Part shown: in pieces, positions 6,383-12,173 of the stretch | Layout of the letters: the number at the start of each line of letters is the position of its first letter | Position numbering within the stretch: the first letter of the stretch is position 1 | Source of the DNA: an uncultured Collinsella sp. | GTDB lineage: Bacteria; Actinomycetota; Coriobacteriia; Coriobacteriales; Coriobacteriaceae | Assembly (NCBI GenBank): GCA_902493985.1 | Contig: CABURR010000052.1 | Coordinates: 1 to 14,572, forward strand | Reading direction: 5' to 3' | Length of the DNA: 14,572 bases | The notes under the pieces: model-generated | The model's input: the letters and a program-made list of their open reading frames with translations, nothing else | Told to the model about the DNA's origin: nothing | Database searches by the model: none | Program-made: the position numbers and the translations under genes

Positions 6383-8227
6383 CTAACCCATGACCGACAT
6401 GGTGAGCAGCACCGCAGCGGCGCAGTACGCTACGCACGAGATCATGACGGCAATAACGTTCATGGCGGTGCCCGACGTGTTGAGGTCATGCTCGTCACGC
6501 CAGAACAGCACCATCAGGTAAATCACGGCGCTCATGTTGCCAACTAGGCAAATGATGGCAGCGATATTAAAGCACCCGGTAAAGAGTTGCTCCTCAAACA
6601 TGGGCGCATCGGGGAACGCAGCGGTGCGCACCAGCTGGGCGCACAGATAGGTCACGAGTGACAGAATCAGGCCCATGCCCGTGCTCTGGAAGAAGAACCC
6701 CAGATACGGCTTGGGCTCGTCGTCGTGACCGTCATACTCCAAGAAGTAGTTCTTGACGAACGACACCATGCGCGAGGCCGCCAGCAGTACGAGCGGCATG
6801 GCGCACATGGGGAACACCACCAGATGCGCGGAGCCGAGCGCCGTTCCCAGCACGGTCGCCATGATGCACGACGCGATGCCCCATACAACAACCCAGTACT
6901 GGCGATGCACGAACCAGCTGAGCACGTTCGTCGAGTCGTCCGACGCGCTATCGCCCGAGCCGACACCGGCGATCTGCAGGTCCTCCTGATGCTCTTCGGC
7001 AATAACGTCCATGGCGTCGTCGAAGGTCACGATGCCCAGGATGTGACGGTTCTCGTCGCAGACGGGAATGGCAACCAGGTCGTACTTGGTCATCTCGTCC
7101 GTCACGTCTTCCTGGTCCTCGTCGGGCGACACATAGACCAGGTCGCGATAGGCCAGCTGACCCAGCGTGGCGTCGCGGTCGGCTACGATCAGCGTGCGCA
7201 GCGAAAGCACGCCGGTCAGCATGCCGCTCGGATCCTCGGTATAGACGTAGTAGACGCTCTCGAAGTCCTCGTCGAGCTCGCGAATCGCCTCGATGGCGTC
7301 ACCGACCGTTGCCGTGGCGGGCAGGGAGACAAACTCCGAGGTCATGATGCGGCCGGCGGTGTTGTCCTCATACCCCAGCAGGTTACGAATCGCCTTCTCC
7401 TCCTTGACGCCCATCAGGCGCAGGAGCTTCTCGGCCTTCTCGTAATCGAGCTCGTCGATCAGGTCGGCGGCGTCGTCCGGATCCATCATGGCCAGCATCG
7501 ACGACGCGTCCGTGTCGGACAGGCCCTCGAGCATCTCGGTCATAAGCTCGTCGTCATCGAACTCCGAGATGGCCTCGGCGGCCTGGGCAGTATCGAGCTG
7601 CGCAAACACCTGCGCACGTAGGCGCGGGTCGAGCTGCTCGATAATGTCGGCGATGTCGGCAGGGTGCAGCTCGCCGAGCGTCTTGTGCGACACCGAAAGC
7701 TGAATGTTCTTGGTCGAGCGGTCGAGCAGGTCCATGTAGGACCAAGCGATGATGTCTTCACTGAGCGGTTTGCCCAGGTGCTTCATAAAGCCCTCGACGA
7801 TATGCTCGAGCGCGGGGCTGATGGCGCGTAGCAGACCGCGGGCACCGACCTCGGCGCCCAGCAGACGCAGCTGGTTTTCGCCCGACATGGAAAACTTGAT
7901 GTCGTTTACGCGCACGACCTTCATGCCCTGCGTGTCGACGATCTGCTTGTTCAGCACGTCGCGGGCGAGCAGGAGTTCGGTCGGTTGCAGGTACGAAAAA
8001 CGGATTTCGGTGGCCGACGTCTTAAGGTGTACACCCGTCTCGTCGATACGGTCGACCCATTTGCGCCAGCTGATCATAAACGGCGTCTTGCCGGGCCCGC
8101 GGAACGCGAGCGACGTCACGTGTGGAAAAACTTCGCCGGTAGCAATACCAAAATCGTTGACCACGCCGAGCTTTTCGCCGTCGACGTCCAAGACCGGCAA
8201 TTTGAGCATCTCACTCAGATAATTCAA
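6383..8227 (-). CDS. MgtE-like protein: PRC-barrels, MgtE N domain, CBS pair, divergent membrane domain
   Basis: This 614-residue protein has, in order: two PRC-barrel-like segments (about 8-70 and 85-140); an acidic helical MgtE N-domain (about 180-275, with LHPADIADIIEQLDP and DPDDAADLIDEL); a CBS pair (about 290-412, with AGRIMTSEFVSLPATATVGDA and GIVTFDDAMDVIAEEHQEDLQ); and five predicted membrane helices (about 444-464, 469-490, 508-533, 549-576, 588-611). Cytosolic MgtE N and CBS domains sense Mg in true MgtE channels. The membrane part lacks the conserved Gly-Asn-x-Gly-x-Gln pore motif, so it may regulate the transporter encoded 8 nt downstream rather than conduct ions. The frame opens with TTG at 8227, preceded by GGGAG 6 nt upstream; the ATG at 8209 is an alternative, directly after the stop of a short upstream frame. 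Confidence 0.85.
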   Translation of the reverse strand: MNYLSEMLKLPVLDVDGEKLGVVNDFGIATGEVFPHVTSLAFRGPGKTPFMISWRKWVDRIDETGVHLKTSATEIRFSYLQPTELLLARDVLNKQIVDTQGMKVVRVNDIKFSMSGENQLRLLGAEVGARGLLRAISPALEHIVEGFMKHLGKPLSEDIIAWSYMDLLDRSTKNIQLSVSHKTLGELHPADIADIIEQLDPRLRAQVFAQLDTAQAAEAISEFDDDELMTEMLEGLSDTDASSMLAMMDPDDAADLIDELDYEKAEKLLRLMGVKEEKAIRNLLGYEDNTAGRIMTSEFVSLPATATVGDAIEAIRELDEDFESVYYVYTEDPSGMLTGVLSLRTLIVADRDATLGQLAYRDLVYVSPDEDQEDVTDEMTKYDLVAIPVCDENRHILGIVTFDDAMDVIAEEHQEDLQIAGVGSGDSASDDSTNVLSWFVHRQYWVVVWGIASCIMATVLGTALGSAHLVVFPMCAMPLVLLAASRMVSFVKNYFLEYDGHDDEPKPYLGFFFQSTGMGLILSLVTYLCAQLVRTAAFPDAPMFEEQLFTGCFNIAAIICLVGNMSAVIYLMVLFWRDEHDLNTSGTAMNVIAVMISCVAYCAAAVLLTMSVMG

Positions 8228-8243
8228 TGGTGCTCCCCATCAT
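8211..8243 (-). CDS. Possible 10-codon leader peptide overlapping the MgtE-like start
   Basis: The frame MMGSTIELSE starts at an ATG (8243) with GGAGG 4 nt upstream, the best ribosome site in the leader. It ends at TGA (8213-8211), one nucleotide before an in-frame ATG (8209) of the MgtE-like gene. This fits translational coupling or a regulatory leader. It may equally be a chance frame created because the same GGAGG serves the downstream gene. No peptide homology is claimed. Confidence 0.3.
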   Translation of the reverse strand: MMGSTIELSE

Positions 8244-8250
8244 TATTCCT

Positions 8251-8279
8251 CCGGACGCGACCGCGCGTGCGGCGTCCGG
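8251..8279 (-). promoter_or_regulatory. Hairpin that overlaps the leader ribosome site
   Basis: On the minus strand CCGGACGC pairs perfectly with GCGTCCGG (plus-strand arms 8272-8279 and 8251-8258; 13-nt loop). The last GG of the 3' arm is also the start of the GGAGG ribosome site, so a closed hairpin would partly hide it. This is the likely output stage of the structured leader. Confidence 0.5.
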
Positions 8280-8333
8280 GGGCTTCTGGATATGTATACG
8301 CATGCGCGGGCGGCACGCCGCTCGACGCTTACA

Positions 8334-8420
8334 CCCCGTGCATGCGCAAAAAGCACCTGCATGGGGTCATCGACTGTATGGTCGAGGTTTGGATTTCACC
8401 TGTAACCTTTCTCTTGACCC
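8334..8420 (-). ncRNA. Candidate structured 5' leader / orphan riboswitch of the metal operon
   Basis: On the minus strand GGGTCA (8420-8415) can pair with TGACCC (8369-8364), enclosing two hairpins: AGGTT/AACCT (8408-8404 with 8389-8385) and CGAC/GTCG (8384-8381 with 8374-8371). This makes a compact three-way junction beginning about 10 nt after the inferred transcription start. Its closing strand shares CCC with the next hairpin, CCCCATGCAGGTGC/GCGCATGCACGGGG (8366-8353 with 8347-8334; two mismatches, T5 loop), so the two folds exclude each other. CTCGAC (8386-8381) can also pair with a second partner, GTCGAG (8326-8321). I could not match it to the M-box, cobalamin, FMN or yybP-ykoY consensus from memory. 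Folding was done by eye. Confidence 0.45.
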
Positions 8421-8435
8421 TCATTAACCGCAGTA

Positions 8436-8444
8436 ACTATAGCA
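8436..8444 (-). promoter_or_regulatory. Extended -10 promoter of the MgtE-like/NRAMP operon
   Basis: The minus strand reads TGCTATAGT: TGN followed by TATAGT (5 of 6). The hexamer 17 nt upstream is not a recognisable -35. Transcription would start near 8429-8430, giving a leader of about 200 nt before the MgtE-like start. Confidence 0.4.
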
Positions 8445-8518
8445 TCAGCATCGCCCTGCGGCATCGAATTTATGCGCTGCACATTGCGGGCATACCAAAC
8501 GCTGACGCATCCGTGACA

Positions 8519-8547
8519 TAGTCATTGGGGACGTTCTTAAATGACTA
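8519..8547. repeat. Inverted repeat with dispersed GGGACGTTC motif, copy 2
   Basis: TAGTCATT (8519-8526) and AATGACTA (8540-8547) are perfect 8-bp complements around a 13-nt spacer that contains GGGGACGTTC. It lies 9 nt past the stop of the NodB-like gene, a terminator position, but no T-run follows on the minus strand. The motif matches the copy near 4759. Confidence 0.5.
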
Positions 8548-8555
8548 CCCAATAA

Positions 8556-9962
8556 CTACTCTGTGGTGTCGTTGTCCTCGGCAAGTTGGGGGAACACGGC
8601 GTCCTTGGGCATGGTGGCCTTCGTCAGCGAGGTGAGCTTTTTGCTCAGCGACGTGTCCGTCTTGACCAGGTCGCTGAGCGTCACGATCTTGTAGCCGTCA
8701 GCAATGAGGCCGTCGATAATCTGCGGCAGCGCCTCGAGCGTCTGCTCGGCGCATTCGTCTCTATCAGTGAGCAGCACGATATTGCCCGGCGTCACCGAAT
8801 CGAGCACCGTCGAGACCTGCTCGTCGGCACCGTTGAGTAGCCAGTCGCCCGAGTCAATATTCCACGAGACCACGGCGGAGACCAGGTCCATCGCATCAAT
8901 CCAGTTTTGCTCGTCAAAGGCAGCGTAGGGAGCACGCAGCAGCATCGTCTTCACGCCGGTCGCCGACTTAATCGCATCGGTACCTTTCGTGATCTGTTCG
9001 CGTACCGCCTCACGGTCCTGACCCTTGAGCGAATCGTCGCTGTAGCTGTTGGATCCGATCTCGCACCCGGCATCGACAATCGCCTTGGCCGTGGCAGGCG
9101 AGGCCTCGGCCGCATCGCCCGAAAGGAAGAACGTCGCGGTGACGCCCTTTTCCTTGAGCACCTGCAAGATCTGCTTGGTAGCGCCGCTCGGACCCTCGTC
9201 AAACGTCAGCGCCACGTACTTTTTGTTGCCCTTGGGTGCCACGCTGGCGCACGCAACGACGCAATCGGTGGCGGGCACAACCTCGCCGCGGTCTTGCGTC
9301 TTGCCCGACTGCTCACCAACCCACACCTCGGAGCGGCCCTGGACACCCCACGTCTGCACATACTCGATAGCGCCCGTACCCTCGACCTTGAGCTTGGGCT
9401 CGATAACCGTAGCCTGAACCTCGTGCTTCTCGTAGGTGTTACGGCCATCCTTGACCGTCACCTTCTCGCCGCCCTCAAGTTCGCGGCTATCCCATTTGCC
9501 CTGCTTCACGCGCTTGCCGTCGACCTTAACCGACAGCTTTTCGCCCCCATGGCGCTTGAGCACGCTGTCATCGACGGCCAGCAGGTCGCCTGCGTCGTAG
9601 GTGTCAGTCAACTCCTGGTCGTCGATGAGATTCTGCAGCGTAGAGCCCACACGCACCGCGGTCTTCTGGCCGTTGAGCTCCACGTCCACACTGCGGTTGA
9701 CGTAGCCCACGACGGCAGCGATAAACAGCACGAGCGCGCAACCCACGGCGATGAGCGCGTAGGGCAGGCGAGACGAACGACGGGGCGTACGGCTGTTGCC
9801 GATGCGCGCACTGCGGTCGCTAAAGCCGCGGCTATGGTTGAGATACATCGCGCCGGGCTTACGGTGACGGCGGCGCTGACCGCTGGGCAGCTGCCCCAAA
9901 TCGCGGCGCGCCGTCGGACGCGCACCCGAACGCTCGTTTAAGTTGGATCCGTTTTGGCGCAT
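8556..9962 (-). CDS. Membrane-anchored NodB-fold (CE4) protein with degraded catalytic motifs
   Basis: This 468-residue protein has a basic cytoplasmic tail (1-65), one membrane helix (about 68-88), an extracytoplasmic region with ubiquitin-like/DUF348-like strands (about 92-190) and a C-terminal NodB homology domain (about 248-435). Motif 1 is TFDEGP (Asp255, Glu256) instead of TFDDGP. Motif 2 is EIGSNSYSD, so the two metal His are Asn305 and Asp309. Motif 3 RAPY (343-346) and a DSGDW motif 4 (370-374) are kept. Motif 5 is LLTD, with Thr399 where the catalytic His belongs. All usual metal ligands plus the general acid are therefore changed, suggesting a non-catalytic glycan-binding role or a different metal site. 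The start has GGGAGGG upstream. It follows the PRC-barrel gene after a terminator-like hairpin. Confidence 0.85.
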   Translation of the reverse strand: MRQNGSNLNERSGARPTARRDLGQLPSGQRRRHRKPGAMYLNHSRGFSDRSARIGNSRTPRRSSRLPYALIAVGCALVLFIAAVVGYVNRSVDVELNGQKTAVRVGSTLQNLIDDQELTDTYDAGDLLAVDDSVLKRHGGEKLSVKVDGKRVKQGKWDSRELEGGEKVTVKDGRNTYEKHEVQATVIEPKLKVEGTGAIEYVQTWGVQGRSEVWVGEQSGKTQDRGEVVPATDCVVACASVAPKGNKKYVALTFDEGPSGATKQILQVLKEKGVTATFFLSGDAAEASPATAKAIVDAGCEIGSNSYSDDSLKGQDREAVREQITKGTDAIKSATGVKTMLLRAPYAAFDEQNWIDAMDLVSAVVSWNIDSGDWLLNGADEQVSTVLDSVTPGNIVLLTDRDECAEQTLEALPQIIDGLIADGYKIVTLSDLVKTDTSLSKKLTSLTKATMPKDAVFPQLAEDNDTTE

Positions 9963-9983
9963 GTGCCCTCCCCCATAAACACA

Positions 9984-10013
9984 GCAAGCCGGAGCAACAG
10001 GTCTCCGGCTTGC
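9984..10013 (-). terminator. Hairpin between the PRC-barrel and NodB-like genes
   Basis: GCAAGCCGGAG (9984-9994) and CTCCGGCTTGC (10003-10013) are perfect 11-bp complements with an 8-nt loop, 21 nt past the PRC-barrel stop. On the minus strand it is followed by TGTGTTTATG, a broken T-rich tail. It is probably an intrinsic terminator, possibly leaky, because the NodB-like gene begins only 22 nt later and no separate promoter is obvious. Confidence 0.7.
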
Positions 10014-10034
10014 CTCCCATCATTTGGTACGTCG

Positions 10035-10790
10035 CTATTTTGTAGCTTTTGACGAGCCTCCGCTCGCCTTTTGGTATTCGTCCTTAAAGGCCTTGAACAT
10101 GCCGCGCGTCTTGCCGAGCTGCTTGCCCAGTGCGCGACTGCCCTTGTCCACGGCAACCGATCCCTTGTCGTCGAGCACCTTGGCGCCCTTTTTGACCTTG
10201 TCGCCCACCACGACGCTGGCCTCGGCGGCCTTGGCAGCCGCGCCGCCCGAATACCCGAGCGACTTGACCTCGTCCGAAACAATCATCGCGCCGTCCGCAT
10301 AGCCGCGCAGCATCGTCGGCGGCACCTGCGTGTCACCAACCAAAACACTCGAAGCAGCACCGGCGGTCACATAGAATGCCTGCACGATGCCCGAGCGTGG
10401 CTTGAACTCAACGTCCGAGCAATAGCCCACGACGTCGCCTGATTCCGTGCGCACGTCCATACCGACCCAGATGATGCAATCGTCCAGGTTGATGTCGAGG
10501 CGCTTGGCAGCGGCGGCATCGTACGTGTCCTTGACGTCATCGACCGCAATGGCGCCCTCGTAGACACCAATGGCGTCGAGCGCTACGAATCGATCGGGGC
10601 GCTCGATCATGCCCGCGATATCGGACTGACGGACCATAAAGCCGACCACGCGCGTACCGCCCGGGGTAAAGACCGGAAAGTGAATCTTTCCGAGCTTTTT
10701 AGGGCTGCGCGGCGTGCCGTCCTTTTTGGTGCGCTTGTCCTCGGTAGGCTTGCGATAAATCTTGGCGCCGACAAAATCCCCGGCGCGCAT
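10035..10790 (-). CDS. PRC-barrel domain protein
   Basis: This 251-residue soluble protein has two PRC-barrel-like regions. The first (about 5-85) holds VGAKIYRKP, a Lys-rich insert and VFTPGGTRVVGFMV. The second (about 105-172) holds VGMDVRTESGDVVGYCSDVEF. The last 75 residues are Ala/Lys-rich and probably disordered or helical, ending in a basic tail. PRC-barrels are small beta domains found in RNA-processing, photosynthetic and cell-division proteins; no specific role can be assigned. The ATG overlaps the stop of the preceding YtxH-like gene in TAATG, with GAGG 5 nt upstream, so translation is coupled. The MgtE-like protein in this window also begins with PRC-barrel segments. Confidence 0.8.
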   Translation of the reverse strand: MRAGDFVGAKIYRKPTEDKRTKKDGTPRSPKKLGKIHFPVFTPGGTRVVGFMVRQSDIAGMIERPDRFVALDAIGVYEGAIAVDDVKDTYDAAAAKRLDINLDDCIIWVGMDVRTESGDVVGYCSDVEFKPRSGIVQAFYVTAGAASSVLVGDTQVPPTMLRGYADGAMIVSDEVKSLGYSGGAAAKAAEASVVVGDKVKKGAKVLDDKGSVAVDKGSRALGKQLGKTRGMFKAFKDEYQKASGGSSKATK

Positions 10791-11179
10791 TATGCCTCGG
10801 TCGAGGGCTCCGCAGCCTCGGTATCAGCCTCGACGGCGTTCTCGACCACGACGTCGGCGGCAGGCGTCACGTTGCCGCCCGAAATGGCGTCGTTGAGCTG
10901 CTCGCGCAGCTGGTCCATGCGCTCGCGGGCCAGGTCAACCTTAGCGCGCAGGTCGTCGGTCTTGGCATCGACCATCGGGCCAAAGTCATTCACCGCAGCA
11001 CGGGCCTCCTCGGCGCTGTGCTCGTAGGTGTCGCGCATATTGTCCCAGGCGTCGTTGGCGATATCGGCAGCCATGGCGCGGGTCTCGGCGCCCGAGCGCG
11101 GGGCCAGAGCAACGCCGACAATAGCGCCGGCAGCGGCACCAAAAAGTGCGCCGGAGACAAAGCTGAAAGTCTTACCCAT
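10790..11179 (-). CDS. YtxH-like small membrane-associated protein
   Basis: This 129-residue protein has the YtxH layout: a short Gly/Ala-rich membrane segment (about 5-27, GALFGAAAGAIVGVALAPRSGAE) followed by charged helix (about 30-100, several heptad-like repeats) and an acidic Glu/Ala tail. YtxH-family proteins are small, often stress-linked membrane proteins of unclear biochemical role. The start chosen is MGKTFSF at 11179, with AGAGG 7 nt upstream; an ATG two codons earlier (11185) is also possible. A perfect TATAAT lies about 50 nt upstream. The gene overlaps the PRC-barrel gene by one base. Confidence 0.82.
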   Translation of the reverse strand: MGKTFSFVSGALFGAAAGAIVGVALAPRSGAETRAMAADIANDAWDNMRDTYEHSAEEARAAVNDFGPMVDAKTDDLRAKVDLARERMDQLREQLNDAISGGNVTPAADVVVENAVEADTEAAEPSTEA

Positions 11180-11196
11180 GATCATTCCTCTCCTGC

Positions 11197-11212
11197 GGGC
11201 ACGTCGGTGCCC
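11197..11212 (-). promoter_or_regulatory. Small hairpin in the ytxH-like 5' leader
   Basis: GGGCAC and GTGCCC form a perfect 6-bp stem with a 4-nt loop, between the -10 element and the ribosome site of the YtxH-like gene. It may tune translation or be incidental. Confidence 0.3.
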
Positions 11213-11230
11213 ACCGTTTGAATGCTGTCC

Positions 11231-11236
11231 ATTATA
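11231..11236 (-). promoter_or_regulatory. Consensus -10 (TATAAT) for the ytxH-like/PRC operon
   Basis: The minus strand carries an exact TATAAT in GGGTATAATGG, giving a start of transcription near 11224 and a 5' leader of about 45 nt. The -35 region is poor. A TTGCCG/CGGCAA dyad (11252-11257 and 11275-11280) lies just upstream and might bind an activator. Confidence 0.5.
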
Positions 11237-11315
11237 CCCGCAGCGCATCACTTGCCGCTCCGCTCATCTGCGTACGGCAAAGGCGCAGGTACGTGATGGT
11301 GATAAACGCGTAGGC

Positions 11316-12149
11316 CTACTCCTGAGGCATAGCCGGCATGGCCACCGTGGCACCCGGGTCCTCGCCGGCGCCGTCCACGAGCGGCAGGCCGCCCTCATGC
11401 GCAGGCCCTGCCGGAACCGTCGCCGCACCGCCAAAGACGGCAGCGGAAGCCTCGTGGTTCTCGGCAACCGCGCCCTCGGTATCAATCGCCACCTGGGGCT
11501 CGTCGTCAAAGTTGGGGACGCCCTGGGGCTCGGTGGGAACGGGCCCGGCGGTCGCATCGGCAACGGGCTCGGCGTCAACCGGCACATCGCCCTCGTCAGA
11601 GCCCTCGTCCTCGGCAGCATCTTCGCCGTTCGCAGCGGCGACGGCCTCGTGAGGATCCTTGCCCTCGGCCTCGGCGCGCATGCCCAGCACCAGGTTGCGC
11701 AGGCCCGCGACCGTGCCTTCCACGTCGGGGGCAGGCTGGTCGGCGTGCAGGTACGCCCAGTCCATCATAAAGGTGGCCGAAGACAGCGCACCGATGGCCA
11801 GCGCGTCGTCGGGGCACGAAAGCTCAACCTCAAAGACGCGCTCGTCGTGCTCGCTTACGCGCGTGCGGCCGCACGAGATGCTACCGGCAAGACCGGTCTC
11901 GTTCATGAGCTCGACCGTCACATGCTCAAGCAGATGGCAAAGCTCGGTCTGGCCCATGCAGTCCTGGAACTCGCGGCCGGAATCACCCAGGCACAGGTGC
12001 TTGGCAATCGCCGGCACCAGGTAATACACGCGCGCCGTGGCCTCGATATCCTCCGAGGTCATGAGCGGCATGCCGGGGTTCACCAGCACATGCGCGCAGA
12101 TCTTGTCCTCGCTGACGGTGACCTTAAGGATGTTGAACAGGCCTGCCAT
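11316..12149 (-). CDS. Stand-alone cyanophycin-synthetase N-domain-like protein with acidic tail
   Basis: Residues 1-160 of this 277-residue protein resemble the N-terminal domain of cyanophycin synthetase CphA. TELCHLLEHVTVELMNETGL followed by ISCGRTRVSEHDERVFEVEL parallels the CphA pattern EHVALELQ, then GxGRTR, then a valine-rich strand. His72, Glu75 and His76 form an HxxEH motif. In some CphA enzymes this domain has been reported to act as a metallopeptidase-like hydrolase on the polymer. The ATP-grasp and Mur-ligase domains of CphA are absent. Residues 165-277 are a low-complexity Ala/Glu/Pro/Val tail, probably disordered. GGGGAG lies upstream of the ATG. It is 24 nt after the CorC gene, suggesting one transcript. 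The family relation is from memory and moderate in strength; the function is unknown. Confidence 0.75.
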   Translation of the reverse strand: MAGLFNILKVTVSEDKICAHVLVNPGMPLMTSEDIEATARVYYLVPAIAKHLCLGDSGREFQDCMGQTELCHLLEHVTVELMNETGLAGSISCGRTRVSEHDERVFEVELSCPDDALAIGALSSATFMMDWAYLHADQPAPDVEGTVAGLRNLVLGMRAEAEGKDPHEAVAAANGEDAAEDEGSDEGDVPVDAEPVADATAGPVPTEPQGVPNFDDEPQVAIDTEGAVAENHEASAAVFGGAATVPAGPAHEGGLPLVDGAGEDPGATVAMPAMPQE

Positions 12150-12173
12150 AACTCTCCCCTACTCTTCCTTGTC

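Larger units (their letters stand above)
8228..8555. other. 328-nt gap holding the leader of the metal operon
   Basis: From 8228 to 8444 the gap holds the promoter, three-way junction, alternative hairpins and ribosome-site hairpin of the minus-strand metal operon. From 8445 to 8518 nothing was recognised. From 8519 to 8547 there is an inverted repeat containing the dispersed GGGACGTTC motif. The plus strand shows only shadow frames. Confidence 0.65.

Noticed and set aside
5112..6437. Longer NRAMP start at 6437
   Set aside because: The extra 21 residues overlap the end of the upstream gene and show no family likeness; the GTG at 6374 has a good AGGTGG ribosome site.
8364..8420. Match of the leader to an M-box Mg riboswitch
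   Set aside because: GGGTCAAGAGAAA and TTACAGGTGA resemble pieces of the M-box core, but they occur in the reverse order and the other conserved segments are missing.
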